Positions 1 to 10,194 of a stretch of DNA of 64,000 nucleotides are shown piece by piece. Both the position numbers and the translations under genes were made by a program. The stretch's first letter is position 1. Each line of letters begins with the position of its first letter. The notes under the pieces are model-generated. The model did not search any database, was not told the DNA's origin, and was given only the letters and a program-made list of their open reading frames with translations. The DNA is from Chloracidobacterium sp. (GTDB lineage: Bacteria > Acidobacteriota > Blastocatellia > Pyrinomonadales > Pyrinomonadaceae): assembly GCA_016715795.1 (NCBI GenBank), contig JADJXP010000001.1, forward strand, positions 1 to 64,000, written 5' to 3'.

Positions 1-135
1 GGTAAATTCATCGAGCTGCAAGGAACGGCCGAACGCGAGCCTTTCTCACGCGAGCAGATGGACGCGATGCTGGTGTTGGCCGAGAAGGGAATTCATGAGC
101 TGTTCGCGATACAGCGCTATGCGCTGAACGCATAG
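1..135 (+). CDS. rph: Ribonuclease PH, C-terminal end (partial)
   Basis: The window opens inside a reading frame of 44 codons that ends at TAG 133-135. The visible peptide contains FIELQGTAEREPFSREQMD followed by a helix ending in LFAIQRYALNA. This is the characteristic C-terminus of RNase PH, the phosphorolytic 3'-5' exoribonuclease that trims tRNA 3' ends. The catalytic core and start codon lie upstream of the window. The gene is followed after 37 bp by the antitoxin gene on the same strand. Confidence 0.85.
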   Translation, partial: GKFIELQGTAEREPFSREQMDAMLVLAEKGIHELFAIQRYALNA

Positions 136-172
136 GAATTATCTTTGGTGTAAAATCGACCTGAGGTTTTAT

Positions 173-406
173 ATGCTGACAGCTATTGAACGTACGGGAA
201 CCACTAATGCTAACTCTCAGATCGTCTTGGATGAAGATCTTCCTGAAAATGCGCCCGCTCGCGTTCGTGTCATTGTTCTATACGATGAGAATGGTAAGAA
301 CGGACCTTCAACGCTACGCCGAAAGGCTGGAAGCGCCGAAGGTCAATTGACGATTCCGGCCGATTTCGACGAGCCACTGGAAGACCTTGAGGAATACCAA
401 CCGTGA
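173..406 (+). CDS. VapB-like antitoxin of a type II toxin-antitoxin pair
   Basis: A 77-residue acidic protein. Its N-terminal half (ANSQIVLDEDLPENAPARVRVIVLYDE) resembles the short beta-strand segment of small antitoxins found beside PIN-domain toxins, and its C-terminal half is rich in Glu and Asp. The TGA stop overlaps the GTG start of the downstream PIN-domain gene by 4 bp (GTGA at 403-406). Translational coupling of this kind is typical of antitoxin-toxin pairs. No DNA-binding fold could be confirmed by eye. The assignment rests mainly on size, composition and partner gene. Confidence 0.6.
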   Translation: MLTAIERTGTTNANSQIVLDEDLPENAPARVRVIVLYDENGKNGPSTLRRKAGSAEGQLTIPADFDEPLEDLEEYQP

Positions 407-809
407 CGGGGGACGCCGACATCAATTGTGTCCTCACCGACACAAACGCCTTTCTATATTTTATTAACAACGATTTGGTGCTGACCGCTGCCGCTGCGCG
501 TGAAGTTTTGAATCGGCCGCCCGTATTCAAATGAGTTCGGTGAGCATTTGGGAGATCGCGATCAAGGTCAGCATTGGAAAGCGCCCTTTACCCGATTCAT
601 TTGGCAACTTTGTTCCGTATCACGTCGAGCAAAACGATATTCAGATCGTATCGCCCCGTCTTGAGGATTACAAGCAGGTAGCAAGTTTACCCTTCCATCA
701 CAAAGACCCCTTTGATCGCTTGATAATCGCTCAAGCCCTGATCGCCAAACTACCGGTGGTGAGTGCGGATAAGAACTTTGATCTCTACGGGATCAAGCGC
801 ATATGGTGA
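403..809 (+). CDS. PIN-domain toxin, VapC-like (one frameshift)
   Basis: A GTG start at 403 opens a frame with LTDTNAFLYFINND, the first acidic motif of PIN ribonucleases. It hits TGA at 532-534. From 531 the next frame continues without loss: MSSVSIWEIAIKVSIGK, then DPFDRLIIAQALIAKLPVVSADKNFDLYGI, which supplies the central Glu and the C-terminal Asp residues of the family. One missing A in the A-run at 529-531 would restore a single protein of about 135 aa, the normal length for this type of VapC. It is expected to be a Mg-dependent endoribonuclease neutralised by the upstream antitoxin. A true inactivating mutation cannot be excluded. Confidence 0.7.
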
Positions 810-813
810 AACT

Positions 814-1565
814 ATGAGCGAAAATCAGTTTGACGGAAAGGCCGCGATCGTTACCGGCGGCACGCGCGGGATCGGAAAGGCGATCGTGCTGGAACTAGCG
901 CGGCGTGGGGCGAACGTCGCGTTCAACTATTCAAAGAGCGCGGATGAGGCTGAGGTCTTGAGGGCTGAGGTCGAGAAGCTCGGTGTGAAGGCTATCGCGG
1001 CCAAGTGTGATGTCGCGAATACCGAGGCGGCGGCGGAATTTGTCGGGCAGGTGGAAGAAGAGTTTGGGACGGTCGATTATCTCGTCAATAACGCGGGAAT
1101 CACGCGACACGTTGATCCTGCGAATGAAAGAGGAAGATTGGGACGCCGTTATCGATACAAATCTCAAGGGCGCGTGGAATTTCTAAAGCCGTCCTGAGGC
1201 CGATGATGCGGAATGAGGGCGGCGGATCGATATTGAATATCACTTCGATCTCCGGCGTCGTCGGTATGCTCGGGCAATCGAATTACTCCGCGTCAAAGGC
1301 CGGCATGATCGGCCTGACAAAATCGCTTGCCAAAGAGGTCGCCAGCCGAAAGATAACCGTCAACGCCCTCGCTCTCGGCCTCATCGAGACCGACATGGCA
1401 GCCGAGATGAACGAGGAATACCGCGAAAAATACCTGACGATGATCCCGCTCGGGCGGCTCGGTAATGTGGAGGAAGTGGCTGCGATCGCCTGCTTTCTTT
1501 TGTCGCCTTCGGCGTCGTATATCACTGGCCAGGTAATTCAGGCCGACGGCGGCTTGGCAATGTGA
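814..1565 (+). CDS. fabG: 3-oxoacyl-[acyl-carrier-protein] reductase, SDR family (two frame breaks)
   Basis: A short-chain dehydrogenase/reductase that reduces 3-oxoacyl-ACP with NADPH in fatty acid synthesis. The start at 814 gives MSENQFDGKAAIVTGGTRGIGKA, which carries the TGxxxGIG cofactor motif, followed by VDYLVNNAGITR (NNAG motif). The frame changes near 1105: the second frame reads DTLILRMKEEDWDAVIDTNLKGAWNF. It changes again near 1184: the third frame reads AVLRPMMRNEGGGSILNITSISG, then the catalytic YSASKAG and the C-terminal GLIETDM and YITGQVIQADGG. All three pieces line up with FabG and total about 250 aa, so the lesions look like small base losses rather than decay. It follows the toxin gene by 4 bp. 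Confidence 0.85.
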
Positions 1566-1578
1566 CGCCCCGCACGCG

Positions 1579-2319
1579 ATGGCATTCACATATCAGCAAG
1601 AGGAACAGCCTCGCCCGGACGAGCCGGCCGATGAGGAATTTGTGGAGGCGTACCAGCCGACGCCGATCTACACGACGGTGCTGATCGTCGCGATCCTGGG
1701 CGTGGCAGCTGTTCAGTTCATTGCGGGCCTTGAGCCGTCGATCATGGCGGCGGGCTTTGATAAGCCGGCGTTTCTGATCGGCCATGAATACTGGCGGATC
1801 CTCACCGGCGCTACGGTCCACGGCGGCGTAATGCACGTCGCGATGAACTGTTACGCGTTCTATAGCTTTGGCAAGATCGTCGAGATGCTCTCGAATCGCG
1901 CCCACCTCGCCATCGTCTTCCTTTTGTCGGCTATCGGCGGCGGTATCCTGAGCCTCATTTTTGTTCCCGACGGACTATCGGTCGGCGCTTCGGGCGGCAT
2001 TGTCGGGCTGGTCAGCTATCTGCTAGTCTATGCATTTCGCCGCCGGAGGTTCATCTCGGCGGAATTTCGAAAGAGCCTGCTTATTAATATCGGTTTTATC
2101 GTCATTTTCGGCCTTGTCCTATTTCAGGTGATCGACAATTTTGGACACATTGGCGGCCTTATCACGGGTGCCGCATATGGCATTGTGCAGATACCGTCCG
2201 ACGAATACACTGACCCTCGGGAGGCCGGAGCATTGGTTTCGATGGCCGGGATTGTGGCTATGGGCATTTACCTCGCCGGGTGCTTGATGAGCGTGCTGCT
2301 GATCCTGAGGGTTGTCTAG
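1579..2319 (+). CDS. Rhomboid family intramembrane serine protease
   Basis: A 246-aa multi-pass membrane protein with a cytoplasmic N-terminus of about 35 residues. The rhomboid signature is complete: HGGVMHVAMNCYAFYSFG in the early membrane region, GASGGIVGL with the nucleophilic Ser, and the second catalytic residue in FGHIGGLITGAAYG. Rhomboids cut single-pass membrane proteins inside the bilayer; the substrate here is unknown. A further hydrophobic segment closes the protein. It lies 13 bp downstream of fabG and nearly abuts trmB, so the three probably form one transcript. Confidence 0.88.
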   Translation: MAFTYQQEEQPRPDEPADEEFVEAYQPTPIYTTVLIVAILGVAAVQFIAGLEPSIMAAGFDKPAFLIGHEYWRILTGATVHGGVMHVAMNCYAFYSFGKIVEMLSNRAHLAIVFLLSAIGGGILSLIFVPDGLSVGASGGIVGLVSYLLVYAFRRRRFISAEFRKSLLINIGFIVIFGLVLFQVIDNFGHIGGLITGAAYGIVQIPSDEYTDPREAGALVSMAGIVAMGIYLAGCLMSVLLILRVV

Positions 2320-2323
2320 TCCA

Positions 2324-2950
2324 ATGGGCCGAGTCCGAGTTCATCAACACGTCAATCCTCTCGCGCCGTATTTTCGACGTTGTCCGGAGCCGATCGAGCT
2401 TGCGTCGGTTTTTGGCGATCCGATGAGGCCGATCTTTCTTGACCTCGGATGTGCGCGGGGCCGTTTTTTGCTTCAAATGGCTCAGGCCGAGCCGAGCTGG
2501 AACTATTTGGGCATCGAGATCCGTGAAGCACTGGTCACGGAAGCCAACAGGCTTGCCGCTGAGGCCGGACTGACAAATCTCCATTACGTCTTTTGCAACG
2601 CGATGCTTTGGCTCGATAAGTTACTGCAAGAGATACCGGCCGGCCTGCTTCGGACCGTGGCGATCCAGTTTCCTGATCCATGGTTCAAAAAGAAACACGC
2701 AAAACGGCGGATGGTGAATGCCGAAATGACAGGAGCGATTGTCCGCCGTCTGGCCCCGGGCGGAACTGTTTTTGTCCAAACGGATATCGAGTTCCTGGCC
2801 GATGAGATCTTCGACCTGTTTCGGGCAAGCGGTTGTCTTGCGGAGACAGGGATAGACGTGAATCCCTTTCCGATACAGACAGAGCGTGAGCGAGCCGTGC
2901 TCGAAAAGGGGCTTGCGGTGTATCGCAGGTCATTTGAGAAGGGAAAGTGA
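2324..2950 (+). CDS. trmB: tRNA (guanine-N7-)-methyltransferase
   Basis: A 208-aa SAM-dependent enzyme that makes m7G46 in tRNA. FLDLGCARGRFLLQMA is the SAM-binding loop, YLGIEIREALV the second motif, and IQFPDPWFKKKHAKRRMV the TrmB-specific signature. PIQTERERAVLEKGLAVYR near the end is also typical of the family. A TTG at 2312 is in frame, but the ATG at 2324 fits family N-termini better. The gene starts 4 bp after the rhomboid stop and is followed by a GC-rich hairpin. Confidence 0.92.
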   Translation: MGRVRVHQHVNPLAPYFRRCPEPIELASVFGDPMRPIFLDLGCARGRFLLQMAQAEPSWNYLGIEIREALVTEANRLAAEAGLTNLHYVFCNAMLWLDKLLQEIPAGLLRTVAIQFPDPWFKKKHAKRRMVNAEMTGAIVRRLAPGGTVFVQTDIEFLADEIFDLFRASGCLAETGIDVNPFPIQTERERAVLEKGLAVYRRSFEKGK

Positions 2951-2972
2951 GGGCCGGGGTGAGACCGGCCCC
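2951..2972 (+). terminator. GC-rich hairpin after trmB
   Basis: GGGCCGG and CCGGCCC pair across a short loop directly after the trmB stop codon and 10 bp before the convergent gene's stop. There is no clear T-run, so it may act as a bidirectional stem-loop rather than a classic intrinsic terminator. Confidence 0.5.
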
Positions 2973-2981
2973 TTGAGGTAA

Positions 2982-4083
2982 TTACCAGTTGATATCCACG
3001 TCGTAGTCGTCAGCTCCGCCATTCGGATCAAAGATCTGGACGATCGCCGTGAAATCATTCTCCCACGACGGCTGCTGGAGAATATTTACTGTTCCTCGAC
3101 CATCACGCCGGCGAACGGTGACCGAGCCGGGCCGTCGGGCAAGGTAACCGTTGATATCAAACCTGACATTCGAGAGGCCCGTGCCGGCCGTGTCCTGCGA
3201 CTGCACATCGTTGCCAGAGATGATGATGTTCACGCTCTGGTCCACCCGGCCGCGCCATCGGACGCTTCCTGAGCGGTAGGGCCTCGACGTTTTGGGCTGT
3301 GCCGGACCAACTGATCTCGACACCGTACGTATCAGAGCCGCCATTGCGGTCATATATTTGCACGATCGCCGTGTAGTCGTTGCCCCGATTCGGCTGCTGA
3401 ATAACCGAGACCGTGCCTCGCCCGTCACGCCTGATCGCAGAGACCGTCGTCGCCCTGCGCGGCAGCACGCCGTTCATATTCTGAGAGTGCACGCTAGCTG
3501 GATTGCCGCTGATCGTCTGCGTTCTGAGCGTTGCTCCCTGAATGACCAGATTCACGCGATCATCTACGCGGCCACGCCATGATGCGGTCCCCGTCGATCC
3601 GCCCGGCGTCGGATAGCCCGGATTGTTATCGATCGGGACATCATATTGGCGAGGACGATTATTGAAGCCGTCGTCATAGCCTTTCTGATAGTAGAGACCG
3701 ATGCTTGCATCGTATCGTCCGCTGACACCGCTCTCGCCGCCCCGCGAATAACGGCGGTCATTCTGTCCCTGTTCGTAGCCGGCGTCGTAGGCGTTGCGCT
3801 GGGCACCGGTCCATCTTACCCTCGGCCTTACGCTGTCGTAGCCGGCAGAATAGCCTCGGCGATAGAAGTCTTCGTATTGGTTTGCGCTTGAATACTTATT
3901 TCGATACCGGCGATAATCGTCGCTGCGATTGGCCCGGCCGTCGTCAACGCCGTCCTGATATCCTTCGTCATAGAATCCGCATCTGATCGGCGACGCCGTA
4001 TTCCGGTCGCATTGGGCCGCGGCCGTAATACCGCCAAACGCCACAAGGCAGCCCATCACTGCCATAAAAAATATGTTCTTCAT
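2982..4083 (-). CDS. Secreted repeat protein with two tandem WRGRVDxxVN domains (one frameshift)
   Basis: The start at 4083 gives MKNIFFMAVMGCLVAFGGITAAAQ, a clear signal peptide, with GGAGG upstream. The next 100 or so residues hold several Tyr/Gly/Asp-rich motifs (GYQDGVDDGR, YEQGQNDRR, YQKGYDDGF). Then a domain beginning SWRGRVDDRVNLVIQG and ending DYTAIVQIYDRNGGSDTYGVEISW appears. After a frame break near 3270 a second copy follows (RWRGRVDQSVNIIISG to DYDVDINW). The two copies are clear paralogues, each with the core RRDGRGTV..QQP. Function is unknown; an envelope or extracellular role is inferred from the signal peptide only. Confidence 0.72.
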
Positions 4084-4185
4084 TTTGATTCCTCCATTTC
4101 TAATATGTCTAAACGACCGGACGCACCATTCGGTGGGCGATCCACCCGCTAAGATGAAGAGTATGTCGGTGGCCGATGCCATCGA

Positions 4186-4679
4186 TTATTCCCATCGCTT
4201 CTCTTTCTTGAATCTCTTTATCACCATATCGCGCCGCAGCTTGGCTAGATGATCGATGAACAATCGCCCGTCACAATGGTCGGTCTCGTGCATAAAGGCC
4301 CGTGCTGCATAGCCCTCGGCTTCGCGTTCAAACCAATTGCCGCTCGCGTCTTGGGCCTTGAGAGTTGCCCGCAGCGGCCTGACGACAACGGCCGGCACTT
4401 TCCTGACCGACAGGCAGCCTTCCTGGCCGGACTGCTCTCCGTCCACTGCAATGATCTCTCCGGATTTGCGGCGATCAGTTTCACACCCTCGCAATCCATT
4501 ACGAACAACCTCAGCCCCAAACCGATCTGCGGTGCCGCGAGGCCGACGCCTTCGGCGTCGTACATCGTGTCAAACATATCGCGGCACAACTCTGCCAACT
4601 CCGGGCCAAATTCGGTCACGGGCTCGCCGCGGCTGGCCAGAACGTCTGCCGGGTATTCAGTGATCGGTCGGATGGCCAT
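4186..4679 (-). CDS. def: Peptide deformylase (one frameshift)
   Basis: It removes the formyl group from nascent N-terminal Met, using a metal held by Cys and two His. All three motifs are present but in two frames. The upstream frame has GVGLAAPQIG (motif 1). The downstream frame has EGCLSV (motif 2, Cys ligand) and HETDHCDG (motif 3, HExDH). The break lies near 4473, between AANPE and KSGEIIAVDG. The joined protein is about 165 aa, normal for the family. The ATG at 4679 directly follows the stop of the upstream Zn-ribbon gene, so the two are probably co-transcribed. Confidence 0.85.
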
Positions 4680-4880
4680 CTATCTGGGAATAACGCCCCA
4701 ACGTGAGTCCCGACGGAAGTCAGGTTTCGCAAAGAATCCTTTTTCCTCGCGGGCGAGGCAGCGCCAGCAAACGATGTACGGCCTATTCGAGGCTGAGAGA
4801 AATGTGTTGTAATACTCGACCTCGGTGTCGCATTCCGAGCATCGCGCAAGAGGTTTCTTCGTGGTTTTGGGATCGATCAT
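4680..4880 (-). CDS. Small zinc-ribbon-like protein
   Basis: 66 residues with two Cys pairs, CSECD near residue 14 and CWRCLA near residue 38, spaced as in a compact zinc ribbon. The stop codon is immediately followed by the def start, which implies an operon. I do not recognise a named family. A nucleic-acid or ribosome-associated role would fit its size and neighbour but is speculation. Confidence 0.6.
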   Translation of the reverse strand: MIDPKTTKKPLARCSECDTEVEYYNTFLSASNRPYIVCWRCLAREEKGFFAKPDFRRDSRWGVIPR

Positions 4881-6394
4881 GGCGTTCTTCTACGCAAGAG
4901 AAAGAGTTTCTCGAGATAAAATTCCTTTTCGATAACAATAGTGTAATTTGCCATTACGAAATTATCCAATGGGACGCAGGCCTGCGTCGTCTGACAGGCC
5001 TCGCCGGTCGCGAGCCATACATCAGCGGCGTCGTCCGGTATTTGCGAGATGACATGATCGATCTCTTTCACGGCGCTTGCCGCCGAGCCTATTGATGCTC
5101 CAGTGGCAAATTCGAAGAAATTCTCGGCCGGCAGTATCTGATTCTGGCCGCGATAGTGGTATGGCAGGGCCATTGCGGCAAATATCGGAAAGACCACTAT
5201 CGGCTGGCCCGGACGTTCGTTTTCCTGGATGAAGCGCCGATTCGGGCCCAATCGCCCTGTTTGACACCGGCGGGATGCAGGATTCAACAGCGAGTATGAG
5301 AATGACGCCAGCACGAGGAGGCCCGCAGCGAGGGACACGAGCCTCGTAGTTCGCTCGGTGGTCATCTTGAATAAGTCGGTCAGGAGTGATGCGAAAAGAA
5401 GAGCACCGGGACAAACAGGAACGCGACCTCGCTCGGTGTCCTAAACGGCCCAAGGGCGAAGTGCATCGCTAGTAATATGGCCGCCGAGACGCCCGTGACG
5501 GAGCCAAGGGCGGCCGTTAGGCGAGAGATCGAATCCCAACAACGAACTGCGCCAAGAATGACCGCGCCGAAGCAGGCCACGACTATCCATGCACGTGCGG
5601 CCGAGACCGTCGTGATCGCAACCGACGAAAACAGCCCGGCGGGCAGAATGAATGTTAACAGCCCTTGCCAGAGGACCTGTACGCCGTCGATCAGAGAGCC
5701 GGCCGATCGGGAATTGCCGCCGCCGACCTTCGTCTTCACGATGAATATCAGAGGAATGCACGCAATGGCCGCGACTGCCGTGAACTAGCAGGTACCGCTT
5801 CGCCTGCTCCCATTTGCCGGCAATGAAAAAGGCGGCAAGGAAGCCGGCAAACAGGTAAAGCAGATGGTAGCTAGTGTAGGCCGCCACGACCGCCGTGAAT
5901 GCAAGCCATAGCCAGCGTGCGTTTCGCCGGCCATTACTTTCCAGGAATATGTCGAGGAAGAGCCTGACCGAGATCACCGACAGCAGCACCACAAGCGAAT
6001 AGGAGCGTATCTCAGTGCTCGCCCAGACGAGCACCGGATGAAGGGCAAAGAAGGCCGTCGCGAGAAGCGTTGCTTCGCGTGTGAACACGCGCCGGGCCGT
6101 GCCGGCAAACACGCGGATCGCCACTATGCTGCAAATGATTGAAAATAGGCGTGCAAAGAATATCGATCCGTCGATCGACCTCCACAGGCTCATGACCCAG
6201 AAGTATAGCGGCGGCTGACGCTCGTCTATTGCCGCGTGACGGATGGCTGAGAGCAATCCATGCTGTGTTGAAAAGAGTGTTGACGCCTCCTCTGCCCAGA
6301 TATTGAGCGAAAAAGCGAGTGGAAGAGCAATCAGCAAATGGAGCAGTATGAGAAGAAATGCACCCGTGCCTGCTCTAGCGGTTCTGTCCGGCAT
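4877..6394 (-). CDS. Multi-pass glycosyltransferase, GT39/ArnT-like (two or more frame breaks)
   Basis: About 505 codons in three frames. The N-terminal part has a hydrophobic helix, then FSLNIWAEEASTLFSTQHGL with the acidic pair in the first extracytoplasmic loop that is typical of GT-C enzymes, then DERQPPLYFWVMSLWR. Many membrane helices follow. The frame changes near 5786 (after AKRYLL) and again near 5400 (LFASLLTDLFKM). The soluble tail ends YLEKLFLLRRRTP. GT-C proteins transfer sugars from polyprenyl-phosphate donors across the membrane; donor and acceptor cannot be told here. Its 3' end overlaps the Zn-ribbon gene by 4 bp. Confidence 0.68.
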
Positions 6395-6443
6395 TTTAGG
6401 TCAATGATAATCCAATCAGGGACGAGCGGTCAGGTGCGATAAG

Positions 6444-7878
6444 ATGAATTCGCCCGGCTTTTTGCAAACCGCGAGACGTGTTTCACTATATACTGCAACG
6501 AAGCCTCTAATGATAAGCCTCTCCTCGAAACTGTTTACATGGCGGCAGGTCGCCGGTATCGGCGCCATTTTTTTGGCAATCACTGTCGCCATTCAGCGGT
6601 CGCTGCGTTATGTTTGCACCGATCTGATCGCCTTTGATTGCTCGTACTACTGGCCGATCAGCATCATGAACATCCGCATGCCGACGATGCGCGATGTCGT
6701 CGTAGCCGCGGCGGTTGCGGCTGTCTTTTTTCATAGTCCTGCGACTACTTGAGGCCCGTCGCTACGAACTGCGGATCGTTATCGCATCCGCCGTCCTGTT
6801 GATCGCGGGGCTGAGTTTTATTCACGGTGTTGCGGTCGGGTTCTATGCACCCATTGCGGGTGATGCGCAGACGGGCGTCCTGGTGCCGTATTCGCTCGAA
6901 GGACAGGAATACTATCACGACGCGATCAAGCTCACCGGAGTGATGGACTTTCTCGCACGCTTTAATGACCTGCAGCCGACGCTCCATCGGCATAGCCACA
7001 CACATCCGCCGGGAGCGGTGCTCACTTTTTACGCGTTAGACAGTATCCTCGGCGATCCCGCTCTTATCGCGATCACAATAATGCTGATCGCCCTTCCCGT
7101 GAGCCTGTATTTTGTCCACCGCTTGATGGCCGCCGCGGTCGATGACGATACGGCCCGCTATGTCGCGGCGCTTTTTGCATTTCTTCCTGTCATACAGATC
7201 TATTATCTTGCGACGCTGACGCCCTGATCGCGTCGATATTGATCGCGGCGCTGTATTTCTTTGCTTTGCCGATCGCGCGGCTCGATAGCTGCAGCAACGG
7301 CGTTGGTATCGACCTCGTTCTTTATGACGTTTGTCAGCCTGTTCATTCTTCCGGTATTGGTTGGTTTTGAACTGCTCGTAAAACGCAGCCTGAAGCGTTC
7401 AGCCGTTCTGGTCTGCGGCGTTATTGCATTCCACGTTTTGTTGTCTTGGTTCACCGGCTATGACGCAGTGCGGGCATTTAGGACGGCGTCGGCCTTTGAG
7501 AATCCGCGTGGGTTCATGCTCCTTGTCGAGCCTGTGAACTATCTCTTCACTCGGATCGAGGACATAGCCGAGATAGTCTTTTTCCTCGGGCCGCTTCTTC
7601 TGATCCTATTCTTTCGAGGTCTTACAAACTTGCGCGAACGGCCTCACCTCATCCTCACACTTCTAGGATGCGGGACGTTTGGGGCAATGCTCGCGTCGGG
7701 GGCGTTTCGGACGGGCGAGACGGCCCGGGCGTGCATGTTCCTATATCCTTTTTTGCTGTTCCCGGTCGCTTATTATCTTCAGGACTCGGATGCAGGTGCG
7801 CAGGAGCGCAGGCAGCTCGCAACGCTCATTTTTGCTCAGGCCCTCGGCATGCAGTTATTTGGGAACTATCACTGGTGA
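6444..7878 (+). CDS. Multi-pass membrane glycosyltransferase-like protein (three frame breaks)
   Basis: Runs divergently from the preceding membrane gene. The pieces read: a helix and YVCTDLIAFDCSYYWPIS; then VLRLLEARRYELRIVIASAV and LQPTLHRHSHTHPPGAV, where an HPPG loop after an acidic extracytoplasmic stretch is common in GT-C proteins; then DALIASILIAALYFFALP; then a long helix-rich tail ending QLFGNYHW. Breaks lie near 6735 (in a T-run), 7225 and 7285. Joined length is about 475 aa. It is probably an integral membrane mannosyl- or other glycosyltransferase of the polysaccharide cluster. The true start may be the ATG at 6510. Confidence 0.6.
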
Positions 7879-9383
7879 GCTTGCGGCAGCTGATAGACCT
7901 TGTAGGTGTCGGTCCGAAATGCGACCGGGAAGGAATAGTCCGTAGTGCTAACGAGATACGCCGTCGCATACTTTTGCTGCAATTCCTCGATCTGCGCGGC
8001 CGATAGATTGGCAAATGCCGTTTCGATCTCCTTGCTCGAACTCGCCCGGTCGGTGATCGGTGCGTTTGCGATCAGGTCAGCGATCCGTGCCCGCCATTCT
8101 GACAAGCGGTCATACCTTGGGTACATGTACGAGACGGGCTGCGAGCGTTGTGAAAGATACCAGAATTCCGGCCCAGCGGAGCCGCGAGAATGACCGTATC
8201 GGGCGGCGTGTTGGCTGCGATCCACTTCAATGAGACATCGAGGTCGGTGGGTTTGGCGATCCAACTCGCCTTTAACTCGCGTAGTCGTCCGATTCCCTCA
8301 TCAAACGGCTCGAGAAGGCCGAGAATGACGAGGACACAAGCGAGGGCGACGGCTTTCTTCGCCAGGCCATTCAGCTTCCGAACAAAATAGACCGCCGAGA
8401 AGATAAAGAATAGCGGCGTCAGTATCGGGAACAGCCGCATCGGCATGAGACTCAGCAATGGGTAGAATTCGAATGCCCTCAATAGGATCCCAAGGAAAAA
8501 GAAGCCTGCAATTGCGATCTGAAAACTGCGCAGGAAACGCAATTCGAACCTTTCAGAACCTCGCAGCGCAATAATGTTGAAGATCAGCATTAGCCCCAAA
8601 ACGGCCATTCCTAGCGTCGAGAAATAGAACGGGTCGAAATGAAAGGGCATGTGCTTGAGGACGATGAACTGCCAATCTGCGTAGCTCGCAGGCTGCGCTT
8701 CCAGTCGGTCACCGATCAGTGGGATGATGCCGGGCAATGCGAAGAGCAGCGTGAGGCCGGCCACCTTGGCTGCGTCGCGCAATGCCACACGTTCGGCAAG
8801 CAGAGCGATGCCGACCGCCGGAATGACCCAGAGGCCGACTGCGGGATGGAAACTGAATGAGAGTCCAAGCAGTATCGATCCGCGCGTCAGCTTTCTACCT
8901 GCAATATCGTTCAGGGCGAACAGCAGGCATGCGTAAGCGACCGTCTTAGCTTCAAAGCTGCCGATCATCCACTCCGCATTGACGACGGCCTGGCCTATGG
9001 CCAACCAAAACGAGACCGCAAAGGCGATCGACCAATATGGGACCTTCCCAGTTCTGACCGAGCCGGATCAGTCCTGTGAGGCAGAGTATCCAGACGAGAG
9101 ATCCGTCCGGCCCAGCCCATGACTTCGAGCGGGACGAGCTTTGCGGGATACTGAAAATGAAGTTAAAGAGCCAATGTTCGTCCGCGGCGTGGGCAAATGA
9201 CCAGTCGTTCGCCGGCGCGTAGGGCGCCAGCCGCATTAGATAAATGAACTCGTTGCCAAATGGAACGGGCCGCGCGTGAAACGAGGCGGTTACAAGAAAG
9301 AGAAAGCCGAGGCAGAGGAGGAAACCGGTCGTCGAGTACCGGTCGGCGCGAAGGAGGTTTGAAAGGCGTTCCATTTCAAACAC
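7869..9383 (-). CDS. Multi-pass membrane protein of the polysaccharide cluster (several frame breaks)
   Basis: About 500 codons on the minus strand, converging with the previous gene and overlapping its end by 10 bp. The N-terminal part reads GFLLCLGFLFLVTASFHARP, then an extracytoplasmic loop with DEHWLFNFIFSIP. The middle frame (from about 9040) carries WMIGSFEAKTVAYACLLFAL and at least seven helices. The tail frame (from about 8175) holds the soluble stretch SLKWIAANTPPDTVILAAP.. and QPVSYMYPRYDRLSEWRARI. This layout, helices plus a C-terminal soluble domain, matches uncharacterised GT-C-like proteins. Substrate is unknown. Confidence 0.58.
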
Positions 9384-9392
9384 AACCGAACC

Positions 9393-10194
9393 TTACAGCA
9401 CAACCTCGGTCTGCGGAACCGCGGCGAGAGCGTTCTTGCGAAAGCAGTCGGCGTGCTCGCGCATATTGACAATTTCGAACTTCGCTGCGTAAGACGCGAT
9501 CACGCTATCCATGAGTTCGAGTTTTCGGTTCGTTGGCACGTTCATTCCGGGAAAGAACTTGAGTTCCGGAACGTCATCGCCGCTCAGAAAATCGAGCGGG
9601 TGCAGCAGCATCGATGGCTGAACGTCGGTCAGATTGCATGCGGCAAGAGCCGATCTCCAATATGCTTTCGCTAGCGGACCGGAGAACGCGGAAAGGTAGT
9701 GTAGATACGTCGCGTGGACGGGCGTTTTAACTACGGGAAATGTGGTGACCGGTATCTCGACCATGTTTCGTCCTGCTGCCCCGACAAGGTGCGGCTTCAG
9801 CGTCTGAAAGCCGTCTGAGAACTTGCCAAACAGTTTCTTGAGCTTTTCGCGTTCGTCGGCGCTTCATCGACGGAGACCTCAGAAAGTAAATGGGCACGAG
9901 CGACCGGAGCAAAATAGGTCGGCAGAGTCGAGCAGTCATACTCATATCCGCGAGTTCCGAGAACGTCAATGACAGTTGGAGACAGGCTAAAGCCTGGCCC
10001 GCGAAATCCCACCGGCCGCATCGCAAACACTCTCCAAGGCCGCCTCTAAGACCGCGTTCTTTCAGGAACGCGAGAATTCGCGGCACCGCAATATCGAGAT
10101 ATGATGGGAACGATTCCCAGCCCGCATCACCGTGCGTCTTCATATAAGACCACTGATTATCGAGGTCGAGTGATAGGCTCGCGATCTGCTTCAT
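9393..10194 (-). pseudogene. Polysaccharide deacetylase with an apparent internal deletion and frameshift
   Basis: It starts MKQIASLSLDLDNQWSYMK, where the Asp pair is motif 1 of NodB-type carbohydrate esterases. After AFLKERGLR near 10053 the sequence jumps almost at once to RPVGFRGPGFSLSP, which is motif 3. The roughly 60-70 residues that normally lie between, including the metal-binding HxxxH motif, are not in any frame. A second break near 9860 is needed to reach KLKKLFGKFSDGF and VEIPVTTFPVVKTPVHATYL. As it stands the product could not bind metal. The start codon overlaps the stop of the upstream oxidoreductase (ATGA), so it belongs to that operon. Confidence 0.65.
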
